Part shown: piece by piece, positions 20,601 to 31,098 of the stretch
Position numbering within the stretch: position 1 is the stretch's first letter
Layout of the letters: every line of letters starts with the position of its first letter
NCBI RefSeq assembly: GCF_026213295.1
Contig: NC_079418.1
Span: 4,847,887 to 4,911,886 of the forward strand
Reading direction: 5' to 3'
DNA from: Gadus chalcogrammus
Lineage: Eukaryota; Chordata; Actinopteri; Gadiformes; Gadidae
Length of the DNA: 64,000 nucleotides
Notes under the pieces: model-generated
Seen by the model: the letters and a program-made list of their open reading frames with translations, nothing else
The model's database searches: none
Told to the model about the DNA's origin: nothing
Position numbers and translations under genes: made by a program

Positions 20601-21602
20601 CTCTCCATGCCACCAATCTAACCAACCAATCGCGTGTAGCATGCTTTAAACAAAACCCAAAAAGTTTTTGAAATCGTCACATAAACAAACTAATCGACAA
20701 GACGAGGGATAAATGACAAGGGATATATCTATTTTCTTTTATCCCTCTATTCTCCACTATTCACGGAGCCTGAGGTGAATAATTGTTAATTCAATAGTCT
20801 AGATAGATAGATAGCCTAGTCAAGTCTTTATTAATACCAAACGACACAAATCGTCGGGAATCCATTTAGGTGGTTCGGCCCACACAGGACAGTAGCCTAC
20901 AAGACCACAGAGAACAAGTCTGACTGGACATACACACAATACATCACATTAAAACTAGACACGCGTTGATAGATAGATAGACAGATAGGCCTAGATAGAT
21001 AGATATGTTCCATTATTTGCCTTGCGGAGCCAACCAGTCCTGTGCACGTATGCAAATTAGCCATGTGCGCCAATGTCTATTTCTTTTGAGTGTGACGAAT
21101 GAGTGCAGATCATGATTTGCAGATGCAGATCAGTGAAACATATTTTAACTAGCCTACTACAGCACGCAGGGTTTTTTGTTCTCGGTTGTAATTAGCCTAC
21201 ATTTTAGGAGTTTTTTACATTGGGGGGAATCACTGTCCTACTTGTTGTCGAGGCACTTTATCCAACAAGCAAAACCGTCTCGGCAATATGGCCAAAGTGT
21301 ATGGGAGAGTTCACTCTTTGAAATGAACTCTCTAGCCCCACGAGGGTAGCGGGGGTTAAGGCCCGGGGGCTTGGCCTCAGTAGGGGGTTGAGGACGGTCC
21401 TCTCGTTGCTGCCACCAGCTGGGGCAGCCAACCAGGGCAGCCTAGCCCCACGAGGGTAGCGGGGGTTAAGGCCCGGGGGCTTGGCATCAGTAGTGGGGGC
21501 GGGGACGAGCCTGGTCACCTCGGTGAAGGAAACCCTGTCCGCCATCATGATGGAAGCAGGGGTCAGTTGAGCCCACAAAGAAAACAATGTCTTCCTGTCC
21601 AT
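17694..21602 (-). CDS. togaram2: TOGARAM2-like gene (TOG array regulator of axonemal microtubules), partial
   Basis: Minus-strand exons with matching phases: 20026-20148, 19500-19904, 19053-19170, 18876-18930, 18433-18668, 17917-18075 and 17694-17820. A candidate first coding exon ends at an ATG at 21602, after an acceptor at 21632, but its 3' splice link is unresolved. The protein has a basic, proline-rich N-terminal half, then KPELAMTQSLTLISSENW opening a TOG (HEAT-like) domain. VKNLRLGVSRVAV, FIREEVDAALGHMVRH, HLSAAVRKCAAQHLADLLER and SFGRRMLLFLSSHRDFD follow. Family members bind tubulin in cilia and axonemes. Oddities: the 18876-18930 exon is short, so about 20 residues of the usual TOG helix pair are missing or unrecognised, and intron 17821-17916 appears to use a GC donor. 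The 3' end beyond 17694 is not visible. TOGARAM1 is the alternative; the DAALGHMVRH region favours TOGARAM2. Confidence 0.72.
20200..20700 (+). mobile_element. Harbinger-type fragment with MADF-like start, inside a TOGARAM intron
   Basis: The sequence opens with GTACGTCCACACCAGAAGCG, a terminus-like motif. Further on, an ATG at 20439 starts MSAEVLIAAVIGHPVLYDPT, resembling the first helix of a MADF (Myb-like) domain, ending after about 44 codons. Harbinger-type elements often encode such a protein next to the transposase. No transposase is nearby. The right end was not found. Confidence 0.45.
20795..21010 (-). mobile_element. Rex3/RTE-like LINE 3' tail with GATA repeats
   Basis: AGATAGATAGATAG followed by GTCTTTATTAATACCAAACG is the reverse complement of the usual Rex3-type end, a short 3' UTR followed by a TCTA tract. 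A second GATA tract follows at about 20970-21005. Only the tail is present. Confidence 0.55.
21333..21550. repeat. 110-bp tandem duplication in the candidate first TOGARAM exon
   Basis: TAGCCCCACGAGGGTAGCGG begins at 21333 and again at 21443, each followed by GGGTTAAGGCCCGGGGGCTT. The separate exon at 20026-20148 is a third, related copy (TAGCCCCACGAGGGTGGTC). On the minus strand this encodes a repeating PRGARLPWLAAPA-type peptide. Confidence 0.7.
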
Positions 21603-21639
21603 CGTCGCTGTTCGATAATCTCTCTGAGTCTCTGTAATG

Positions 21640-22690
21640 AAACATATTCAATTTATTATTTAATTAATGGAATCTTTACCACATACATATATTGGACCAC
21701 TGCTTGGGTCTGAAGCATACTCATGCAATTTTGAATTCTGGTACAAGAAATTAAGTGTGTGAGTGATGTGAAAAATTTGAGAAGGGTCCAGCTTGCAGGC
21801 TTGGGCGTTCCCGTCATGACACAAAAACGCCCATCGGGCGTTTCCGTCACGACACAAAAACGCCCATCAGGCGTTCCTGTAGCGTTTCATCGATCAATCA
21901 AGAAGAGGTGAGTGAGTTTCGCAAGGCATGCTGGGTATGCTACCCTTCCTTTTTTGGCGGTTTTACCTCGTAGTAACTTTCCAGAAAAACGAAAGGGTTA
22001 TGATGAGAGATTATGTCAGTAAGTATGATATTGTTTATTTGACAACATTGGCTGTTTAGTATTCTCATTTAAATCACTGATAAGCTGTGGTATCGTTGTA
22101 TCCGAATTCGAATCCGATGTAAATACTCGTGACAAGCATGGTTCGGTAGCAGCGAATGCTATGCTATCTCGTCCATAAATGTAGCATATAATAGCCAGAA
22201 ATCAGCAACGTTTAAGACGGTTTGTAGGTAGAGGGTAAAGTTTGCAGCGAAGGCTTTGCCGATTATTTTACTGTGAGGTTAACATTACCAAAGTACATTG
22301 TTAAGTTGGATGTTAAGGTGTCAGCTGGCACGGTAAGAGGCATGAAATCGCGGCCACTCTGCTTCGTTGTGGTGACACACGCATCGGATTAAACTGTGCA
22401 TGTAAACGTACTAGTACGTTTAAACTAACTAGTATGTTTACATGCATGGCAGATCAGAGAATTCTGTCAGTTCGGTCACGGCGCAACGAATGAATAAAAA
22501 TCGTTAGCACTCTGAAAAACAGATGACAGATGTGCCCTTAGTCACTACTTTATTACCTCGTTGATGACCAACGTTTAGGAAAACATGTACTTTTAATTCA
22601 CCCTTGGGTGAAATCGAAGCTTAGTGTGGACTGAATGCGTGTTGATGATGATGCATATGAATTGCAACTTACACGTCTTCCAAACCTTTT
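21640..22690. other. Intergenic region with GGGCGTT/AACGCCC cluster
   Basis: From 21803 to 21875 the heptamer GGGCGTT and its complement AACGCCC alternate with 17-base spacers: two complete pairs plus a final GGCGTT. A related cluster lies at 31754-31856. No coding exon was recognised between 21890 and 22690, although a CpG-containing, promoter-like stretch is possible around 21900-22400. Confidence 0.5.
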
Positions 22691-22695
22691 CAGTA

Positions 22696-22752
22696 CCCTG
22701 GCACATGCTTTGTCCAATGGACCATGGAAGGGACTTTACTTGGCTGACGAGG
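22696..22752 (+). CDS. Possible internal exon of a C48-protease-like gene
   Basis: After a CTTTTCAG acceptor, 57 nt end in GACGAG before GTAAAA. The frame that joins in phase to the 29819 exon reads TLAHALSNGPWKGLYLADE. I do not recognise a domain in it. It is placed here because of splice signals and phase only, with an endogenous retrovirus occupying the intron between. Confidence 0.25.
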
Positions 22753-22925
22753 TAAAACGTGTGGCTGGCGCACGATTCATTGCATCTAGTAGAGTAGCAT
22801 TCACTGGTAGACAGGCAGGCCTCTAGATTGTTTATTATGATTTAATGAAGTGTTCCTATGTGACGCTGATGGGCCCTGGTTGCTGCTAAATGCTTGTTCA
22901 AAGTGCATTGTGCACTTTTTGTATG

Positions 22926-23349
22926 TGTCGTGGATTAATCGAGATTTAAAACACTTAGGCTAATTCAAGAGAGAGAGAGTAAAATAAAACGAGGGGTCCG
23001 GAGCAAGAATTGACAAAAGACTTTATCGTGCAGAAAAACAACAACGATAACAGCCGAGTAGGGTCTTAAGAGTCACTGCCGTTCACAAACTGCGGCGTCT
23101 TTTTATACACACAAACAGAACAGCTTCTCCTTGAGGTGTCTGCCTCCATTCAGTCATAAATCCACTTTAACCTGAATGGTCAGAAAATAGACAACAAATG
23201 GTCTGCAAAGATAGCCCTGCTCCTTTTAGGGGGGCTCCATCTGTTCTAAACCCAGACACCTAGGCACCGTGTGTTTTCCACTATTAGGTATAAAAGACCT
23301 CATAATAATCACAGTTGACCATAGAATATAATCAGTAATTTCTGCCACA
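22926..23349 (-). repeat. ERV1 3' LTR
   Basis: Left copy, which is the 3' LTR because the element reads leftwards. On the minus strand it holds a TATA-like TGTATAAAAAG and a GATAAAG poly(A)-like signal. It differs from the right copy at about 22991 and 23344. Confidence 0.9.
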
Positions 23350-24040
23350 CATCCCCCCTTGTTGGGGCCAATAAGGTTCCAACAAATGACTTGAATTATT
23401 GCTAAGCCTATATGCTACTAAGCCCTTGCCAAATTGACACCACATCTGGTCATCGGTAAAAACCTCAGAGCTTTGACAGGGATTTCAACCTTTTTTTAGG
23501 CCAAAAAGATTTACCAAATGCAGTGTATTATTAACACTCTAATCCCTACAAGTTGTTTCATATGTAATCATAAAACCTTTCTAATCATAATAACACAATA
23601 TTCTATATTCATCATGCAACTATATCAAATGTGTATCTAGAATACCTACATAATAATCATAAACAGCATAATAATCAATAATCATTCAGCATGCATTGAA
23701 AATTGGCATTTCAAAAATATGTGACACCATATTATACATAAAAAATTGACATAACATACATTCAATAATGTGAAACATAATAAAAATTAAAAACTAAGAT
23801 TGTCAACAAGCTTGCATGGATTTGAATAGCTCTGATTATCGTCATATACCGGTATACTATATAACGTGGGGGGTTTGGGCATCGTGGTTGTTGCTTCTGT
23901 TTGCAGCCACCAGCCCTGAAACCCATTAGTCCAATGTCCATTTGTTCACACTGTCTGAAATGGTTGTGGTTCACATGAGGGGTCTGATTCTCACATTCCG
24001 GTTTCCCCATAGAGCATCCTCTCCCAGTCACCCGACTCCT

Positions 24041-24442
24041 CTATGCCAGACACCATTTCATTGAATTAAATTGGATATGTAATTCACACTGATCTTTCCT
24101 ATGCACATGTTCATGATTCTGGCGGAAGGTTAATGCACATAACGGTTGGTTATCCGACATAACAGTAAACACAAATTCATTAACTTGGTCTCGCGGTGGT
24201 ATCTGAGTATATAAGACAGTTTTCCCTTTGTTGTCAATTAGTCCTGAATGATTTTGGGCCGGATTATCCTGTGTTCCTCTCTGGCTTTCTTCAGTAGGCC
24301 TACTACCCCCTAATTCCTGGCCCTTCCAGGTTTGTGTTGTCCCCGTGGTTTCATCCTTCCTCGGGGTCTGTGCTTGTGCCAGCGAAATCTGGCACAACCC
24401 GTAAAGGATCAGAAACAGGCTCCCCGTTTTCAGCATCATCAT
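24041..24442 (-). pseudogene. ERV1 env-like remnant (N-terminal part)
   Basis: A minus-strand frame with an internal Met at about 24442, followed by a hydrophobic signal-peptide-like stretch and then a hydrophilic, Q/T-rich surface-protein-like region with several Cys and His. It stops at 24041. No transmembrane subunit was found to the left. Its start overlaps the end of the pol-derived frame, as in gammaretrovirus-like proviruses. Truncated and not functional. Confidence 0.55.
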
Positions 24443-24890
24443 GCTGCTGTATCTCTTGGCTCGACTGGATCTGGTCCTGGGGCAGCTGGTCAGCCCCACG
24501 TGTGTCTGCGTCTGGCTCCTCCTCCTCACGATCGTCTCTGGCTTTGGGTTGAGCAGCTTTTGTGCAGTGGTTGAGATGATACCACGTGGCACTTCCTTCC
24601 ACTTGGATGGCTGTTGGTGTTGCGCTGGTGACTTTGTATGGTCCTTCTCTCCTGGGCTAGTTCCACTTTCTCCTGAACATCCTGAGATACACTTGGTCAC
24701 CTGGCTCCACCCCCCTTGGTGGCTCCTTCTCCAACTCTGGAACTCTGTCTTTCTCTTGTTGAAAAATAAGCCTGTGTATGCCAGTTAGTTGTCCCAAATA
24801 GCGTCTTAATTCAGTTTCCAATTGTTCTAATGGAGGTCCTTTATGAGGCCCTCGAATGACAGGTGAAGGCATGGGTCGACCCGTAAACAT
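24351..24890 (-). pseudogene. ERV1 integrase C-terminal remnant
   Basis: The frame at 24657-24890 followed by a shifted frame down to about 24351 resembles the C-terminal beta-barrel of gammaretrovirus-like integrases, with PGDQVYLR before the shift and a GPYKV-type turn after it. The frameshift near 24660 breaks the gene. The tail overlaps the env-like start. Confidence 0.6.
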
Positions 24891-24999
24891 TTCATGCAGG
24901 GGTTAGATGCGTCGTTCTGTTAGTTTTCATGCGATAACTCATTAGTGTCAGTCGTAGTGCATTAGTCTTTTAATTTAGTACTCTAATTTAATTTTGTTA

Positions 25000-25310
25000 A
25001 TCTTTGTCTTAAGTGTCCGATTCCTCTCTGCACCATACCTTGTGGTTTGAGGAATGTAGACACAGCCTAATCTTTGTTTGACATGCAGATGTTAAATCAC
25101 TTGTTTGAGTGTTTTCTGAATAAACGCAGCTCTATTGCCTGAGCTAATTTGTGACGGAATTCCAAACCTTGGCATGACTTCTCTAGTCAGAACCTTGATT
25201 ACCGTAGCCGCACTTTGGTCTTCTGATGGGACTGCTTCTACCCATCTGTTGAACACTGTTTTTTCAAATATTTCACACTTATTTAGCTGGATGTTAATCA
25301 TTATTTGCAA
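25000..25310 (-). pseudogene. ERV1 integrase core remnant
   Basis: A short frame shows the RWVEAVPS segment of an rve integrase core and the following FGIP region. A changed residue pair replaces the catalytic neighbourhood expected near SDNG (here SSGN). Upstream pol sequence is missing: the region to the right becomes unrelated within ~100 bp. Confidence 0.65.
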
Positions 25311-25319
25311 GTATGGTGA

Positions 25320-27060
25320 AGAAAAACCTTGTTTTCAAAAATTTTCCTAATACCTCCCCCCTTGCGCAATGGTCAAAACCATGCGCTTTAAATGATAAAC
25401 AAATCTAATAACGCCGTTGGTGCACCCAACGTCGAAAGTCTAACCTTAAGCATCAGTAAACTGAAACCAATCTTTTGGGAAGGGAAATCGAAACCAGTAT
25501 GTCCAAATCCTAAACCCAATATGGGTGGGTTTACCATCAGCCGCCCGAAACCACGCTGTTCCGAAGTCATGCACTAAACCGAAAAAACATACATGCATTA
25601 GTGGCCTTCTATGCCACAAAGGTAAAATAAAATGAAATAAAACGCGACATGCCCCGTTTCAAGACGACCTCTGCTGCCAGAGCTGACATATCTGACTCCT
25701 GTTCCCCCTCCACCTTTCATCAGCCGGCTTTTCCTATGATGGTTGCAGTCCGTCACTCCATGATCAGGTGAGCCAGTGCTCACAGTGACTCTGCCAAGTA
25801 ATCGTGACTGTGCCTGAATTAGGTTGTCCCGGGCTTCAAGGTGGGATCTTACCCGTCGTTGGCTAACCAGCCTTCCATACTGGCTTATTGCAGGATGCCG
25901 TACCTGGGATACGATCAATCCCCACCTATATGGTGGTATAGATCGCAAAGTGGAGGGATGGAGACAGAGTCTTCAGCCGCATCTGCCTTATGCAGCCATA
26001 TGTGTGCGTCATGAATGCACATCAGGGCGACTATAAAACAAAATATAATTTATCAGTTAAAATTATTAAAGTGTTGCAGCAGTATTAGTGGCATTTGAAG
26101 GTAAACCCACTACTTCCGAATCCAATTTGACAACATAGCATGTATGTCTCCTTCCCAGCAGATGTAGCGTCAATCCACCTATTGTCCTTAACTAGGGAGA
26201 TGTGAAAGAAAACAAAAATCACAATATTAAAACTTGCATCTTCAATATTGGGCGACTCACTTTTGTTTTAACCGTTACTCAAAATCACAATTCTCTTCAT
26301 AATCCTACCCGATTGCCCTTCACTATCTATTCAAATTGGACGACCTAATTAAACCTTTTATTCTACCTATTGCTTGCATTTAGTGTTTTCCATATTTTGA
26401 TTCACTACTATACCAAACCCAAATCCTCTATGTTGATCTTAACTAGTTTATTCAACACTGAATTGATACATTGTTTCTATTTAGTAATTAACCATATTGT
26501 TTTATCTGAAGTATGCTTGTGTATCCCCTTGTGTACTCAGTCACTTGGAGTAGGAGAGGATTCTCCCCTACCTCGGCAGCCCTGACGCACACATGAGAAA
26601 AGGCTCACACACACCCTTTCTTATTTTATTTTACTTATTTATTTTAAATTACATTTGTCATTGTGGATAACCTAAATTAGAAATTTGGATAACGTTCTAT
26701 CATACTTATTTGATCTAATTTTTAAGTATTGCCGATTGTTTTTCTAAATTATAAGATTGCTTTTAATAAATTGTCTATTACTCATCATAATCTCGAAGGA
26801 AATATTTTATTTGTGTTGTTATCTTGGCACCTAGACCTCGTCAGGTCCAAGCACCAAAATAACATCCACCTATCCACACAGAGTCCATGGGTTGGGTCCG
26901 CTCCTCGTTTGATGAGTCACTTTACCCTGGCGCCATTGAACCCATTGACTCCTGTGGAGTGTGGTGTGCAGACAATTTTTAACGCTAATTGCTCATGTTT
27001 GAGTCTAAATAATTATTCCTAAATCCTGTAATCACCATTTAACTTGCTCAGGGACACATC
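25320..27060. other. ERV1 interior of unknown origin
   Basis: No recognisable retroviral domain. One open minus-strand frame (25598-25948) has no motif that I recognise. AT-rich stretches at 26050-26870 look like secondary insertions or decayed sequence. Confidence 0.4.
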
Positions 27061-27069
27061 AACACTCAG

Positions 27070-27150
27070 CTAGGAGAGATGGGGATCGAACCAGCAACCC
27101 TTCGGTTACTAGACAACTGCTCTACCTCCTGAGCTAAACGACCCCAGCCA
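27070..27150 (-). mobile_element. tRNA-derived SINE head inside ERV1
   Basis: The minus strand reads GGGGTCGTTTAGCTCAGGAG, then GTAGAGCAGTTGTCTAGTAACC and the B box GGTTCGATCCC. The A/B box spacing is tRNA-like. It shares the TAGTAACC-A/C-GAAGG segment with the SINE at 11.1 kb. Confidence 0.7.
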
Positions 27151-27401
27151 CCTCTCCGCTGATTTATTACCTCCGGGTCGGTCCGTGTCCGCCCTTTTTG
27201 CTGTCATTACATTCCTCTCCCTTCTCCAAACACCTTCCCTCTCCGATCCAACCCGTTGTCTCACCAGTGCTCTGTGTACCAAGATGTAATGATCTATACC
27301 ACATGGTGTTCCGACGCGATGCAAAGTCTCCAAGAGCCACAGAATCACCAATCCCAGTGGTGGTTCTACGTTTTTTATAAAACAGTGGACAAGGGTTACA
27401 T

Positions 27402-27767
27402 TCAGGAACCAATTACAGAGTACAACCAAACGCACAAATAATCTATTAAGCACAATGCAAATTCAATCTCTTTCTCTCTGTTGTCTCTCTGTAATGTTCG
27501 CCATCTCTCTCCTTCCTCTAAGAACAAAGCTAGTACTAACTTTTCCCTGTCCCTCTTTGCTGAGGCCGTTTTTCCACTTCTGTTATCTATGTAGTTCCTT
27601 ATCACTACCTCCATGTCCCGATACATTATTGGATCAAAAGTCCCTCCCATGGGCCATATAGTACCTGCTGCTTCTGTCCTTTCTTCCCAATTCTCAGAGA
27701 TCTTTTTCATCTCACCTTTGAGCAATAGACGGTCTCTACTCAAAATCTCTACCGCTGTTGGTACCAT
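27402..27767 (-). pseudogene. ERV1 gag-like remnant
   Basis: A 121-codon minus-strand frame, charged and helix-rich, lies where gag is expected between the primer-binding site and pol. The identification rests on position and composition plus faint resemblance to gag N-terminal domains. No zinc knuckle was seen. Confidence 0.4.
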
Positions 27768-27839
27768 TTTTAATTATTACTTTATTACTTTATTTATCTA
27801 TTCTGAAGTACACTATTTATTAATACAATTTATTTGAGT

Positions 27840-29293
27840 TTATTCTGCTAGTTATTTTCTATACTTTACTATCTCTAAGCTATAAACGTGAACTCCTCCC
27901 CGGCGCTCGTCTCCCTCCCTGCTTTGCAGGCTCCTGCTCGTCCCCTGTGTGATTGCTCGTGCACGTGCAGTTAGTCAGTGCGGTGATGTCAAAGAAGATT
28001 TACACATTTATTCAATACTTCAACAAATTAACTATTCTCTATCCGTCTAATTTATTTATGATTATCAACTACTTTAAACAAATTAACTATTCTCTGTCCG
28101 CCTAATTTATTTATGACAGAATCAACAACAACAAAAAATGAACCGGGTCGTAAAAACCTCCGAGGTAACTTAATCCTAACACGACTTAAATACAGACAAT
28201 AAGCCGGTTCATACAATTTCTTTATCTTATATTGAAAAATGTCCGAATTGTTTGTAATTAATTACAAATAAAAAGTTGACCGAGCGTAGAAACTGGCCTT
28301 TTGATTAAAATATGAACAGTCGGATGGATAATCAATCAACCAGAATTTCAAACAAGAACCTATTGCCACACAGCACCAAGATCAGAGTTACAGACTGGCC
28401 CTTTCTTTAGATCCAACACTGCAGCGTGATTGGAAGATTAGCGGGTCAAAACTCATTCAAACGGAACGTCAAACGACAAGCCCATTCTTTTAAAATAATG
28501 GCTGAATACATAACCATTCGAACAGATCAAGAACAAACAAGAAACTTCTCAAAACACCAAGATCAGGATTAGCTAATCACCTGAAGCGGAATCCCAACCA
28601 AGAGACTTATCTATTCAAAAAGTGCGAGAAGCCTGTTTTCTCAAAATAGCAAGATCGGAATCAGAAATTCACCTGGTGTAGGATCTGCAGGTCAACTGCA
28701 CCAAGATGAGCATTTAAAATTCACTAGTCAGTATCCCAAGAAAGCTCCTCAAATAAAAACGACTGAATTAATTCCCAACTGACAACTCAACTCCAAATAG
28801 GATACTGTCAGAAAAGATCCTACAGGTCTGTTTCTTTCGACCTGCGGGCCTGCTGGCCCTGTCCTTGTTAGAACTTTCCACTAATTCGTTCCTCCACAAG
28901 ACAGTCACAGGACTTACAGTAAGCTTACTTAACCAAAACACCAAAACACCAAATAACAACAACTCGTATCAAAATAGGGAGCCACAAAGCGTCTTGGTCA
29001 TTTAGAACCACAGACGCGCGTATGGCCCATGTGCGCGCGCACGTCAATCTCTCCCGCGGAGCCCCCGTATCTCTCACTCGCTCATTTATCTATAATTTTA
29101 GTTCGTTTGATCAAAGAGACACTTTACCTGCTGCTGAGCGTTTCAGACGGGGCAAGAACAGATCAAACGACTCTATCCTATATATGGCAAGACAACTTAC
29201 CCTTGAGCTCTGGTCGTATGATCCGTTCGATTCCCGTCCTCTGGCCCGGCAGCTGGAGAGTCCCTATTTCCTCCTGGTCGTGACGCCAAATTA
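27840..29293 (-). other. ERV1 leader region
   Basis: Lies between the primer-binding-like site and the gag-like frame. It contains repeated motifs (ACCAAGATCAG variants near 28377, 28557 and 28641, and a doubled AAATTAACTATTCTCT near 28026 and 28081). No coding domain recognised. Confidence 0.45.
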
Positions 29294-29717
29294 TGTCGTG
29301 GATTAATCGAGATTTAAAACACTTAGGCTAATTCAAGAGAGAGAGAGTAAAATAAAATGAGGGGTCCGGAGCAAGAATTGACAAAAGACTTTATCGTGCA
29401 GAAAAACAACAACGATAACAGCCGAGTAGGGTCTTAAGAGTCACTGCCGTTCACAAACTGCGGCGTCTTTTTATACACACAAACAGAACAGCTTCTCCTT
29501 GAGGTGTCTGCCTCCATTCAGTCATAAATCCACTTTAACCTGAATGGTCAGAAAATAGACAACAAATGGTCTGCAAAGATAGCCCTGCTCCTTTTAGGGG
29601 GGCTCCATCTGTTCTAAACCCAGACACCTAGGCACCGTGTGTTTTCCACTATTAGGTATAAAAGACCTCATAATAATCACAGTTGACCATAGAATATAAT
29701 CAGTAATTTCTACCACA
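29294..29717 (-). repeat. ERV1 5' LTR
   Basis: Right copy, the 5' LTR in element orientation. On the minus strand it begins TGTGGTAGAAATTACTG and ends CCACGACA. Next to it, inside the element, is the TGGCGTCACGACC primer-binding-like site; I have not assigned the tRNA. Confidence 0.9.
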
Positions 29718-29818
29718 TATGTAGCTACAAAATGAGGGTGGATATCACTTTATAGTTTATAGGCATTATATACTAATAAGAATCATTGACAAATCACATT
29801 CCCCTTTTACCACCACAG

Positions 29819-30283
29819 GACGCACCTCACCAGTATCAGAGCAACAGCTGTGGGGTGTTTATGCTGATGGTGAGATGCATTATTTTCAGAAATGATGACT
29901 GATGACTAGTTTGCAAAACAACTAACTCATTTGTATGTTAATTTCAGTACGCAATGTATTCTACCCTCAAAAGCAATATGATTTCAGTCATCTCAATCAG
30001 ATGTGTAGCATGAAATATAAGGCTTTTAATAATCTAGTCATCCTTACTGGAGGCTACAATTAACATGCATCATAGGTCATACACATTCTTTGTCTTCAGG
30101 TACTGCACTTACGGGAGGAGATGGCTACATCTTCACAATAATTTACACTGCTAAACAGTACTGTAACATGGATTTGTATTAGGCTATGAAGTCATTTAAA
30201 GCATAACTTTACTTTTCAGGGGGACATGCTCTATCAGGAGGTGGTGGTTGGACAGCTGTTGGAGACCTTTATGCTTGAAAGGT
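29819..30283 (+). CDS. Possible C48 (Ulp1/SENP-type) protease exons
   Basis: Exon 29819-29869, after a CACAG acceptor and before GTGAGA, encodes DAPHQYQSNSCGVFMLM, the context of the catalytic Cys in Ulp1/SENP proteases (usually QxNxxDCGVFxL). A second in-phase exon, about 30221-30283, encodes GDMLYQEVVVGQLLETFMLE before GTTTAT. SUMO/ubiquitin-like proteases of this family also occur inside some eukaryotic DNA transposons (for example Zisupton-type). The His and Asp of the triad were not located. The gene could be a partial host gene or a transposon remnant. Confidence 0.35.
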
Positions 30284-30366
30284 TTATATACTGTGTCCAT
30301 GTTGCTATTTACTTATTTTTGGTGCTCACGAAGATCGTAGCCAATACACTTGTCTCTCTGTCTCTA

Positions 30367-30740
30367 GCCCTGCAGAACTAGCTGGCTCCTTCTCACCCTT
30401 TCCATCTCCCCATCTCAGTTACACCTTCCAATCACTAAGCAGTGAAAGGTATTGCATGCTATGTCAATACTTTTCTATTTACGTATATTCTCTCTTGCTC
30501 TTTCTCAGGCTTTTGATCGATCAGTGATTGCCTTTTTGTTTAATGGTGTGGGTTGTGTTGGTCTGGGCTTGTGTGATTGAATTGAAGGTTGATTATAATC
30601 CCTGTTTCTCTCCCTCTCTCTCGCTCTACTTCACTCTTTTTCGGCTCTCTCGCTCTCTCTAGCCCTGCAGGACTAGCTGGCACACCAAGCTCACCCTCTC
30701 CATCTCCCCATCTCAGCCACACGCTCCAATCTGGCACAAC
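30367..30740 (+). repeat. Duplicated exon-like segment
   Basis: Two related segments at 30367-30433 and 30660-30735 share AGCCCTGCAG, ACTAGCTGGC and CCATCTCCCCATCTCAG, each preceded by a CTCTCTCTAG-type acceptor-like tract. They could be duplicated 3' exons of the C48-like gene: in phase with 30283, the first reaches a stop after about 25 codons. Confidence 0.4.
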
Positions 30741-30807
30741 AGAGGACAGGCCATTCTTACCAACCTAAGTCCTTCAGTAAATTGTACAAGAGACGCTGAG
30801 ACTGTAC

Positions 30808-31098
30808 ATGGCGATGCTTGGCCTGTTCAACAGGGTTTCAAACACATTCCGAGAACTAATCAAGCCTCTCCATCATTCCATATATATAAATGACAGTTTG
30901 GCAGGGGACATTAAGCTTAATAAAGACAATCTCATCTACATAACGGTTAGAAAGATTTACAACAATGCAGGCTGTGTCAGTGGCCTTGCGCTATGCCTCA
31001 AAGGCTTCTCAAAAAAGAAGAATTGGCCAAGCGCACCCCTGGTACTGAGGCACGTTGCATATGGCAGGTTTGTCATAAAAGATGTCTGCCTAGCATAA
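30808..31098 (+). CDS. Unrecognised 96-codon ORF, possible terminal exon
   Basis: ATG at 30808 to TAA. The peptide is basic with MAMLGLFNRVSNTFRELIKP at the start and VLRHVAYGRFVIKDVCLA at the end. No domain recognised. Its composition is more protein-like than that of neighbouring frames. It follows the duplicated exon-like segments on the same strand, so it could belong to the same transcript. Confidence 0.3.
   Translation: MAMLGLFNRVSNTFRELIKPLHHSIYINDSLAGDIKLNKDNLIYITVRKIYNNAGCVSGLALCLKGFSKKKNWPSAPLVLRHVAYGRFVIKDVCLA

Larger units (their letters stand above)
22926..29717 (-). mobile_element. Endogenous retrovirus 1, two LTRs, degraded interior
   Basis: Two 424-bp repeats (22926-23349 and 29294-29717), TG to CA, differ by eye at only two positions. 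TATG flanks both outer ends as a 4-bp target duplication. The minus-strand orientation is set by a polypurine tract next to the left LTR (AAGGGGGGA, ~23350-23362) and a TGG-starting primer-binding-like site at 29271-29288. It is also set by coding remnants that all read on the minus strand. The interior (6 kb) lacks protease and most of the reverse transcriptase, has many stops, and includes a tRNA-SINE. Only fragments of gag-like, integrase and env-like sequence remain, so the provirus cannot express a full set of proteins. The insertion lies in an intron of the putative C48-like gene. Confidence 0.88.
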
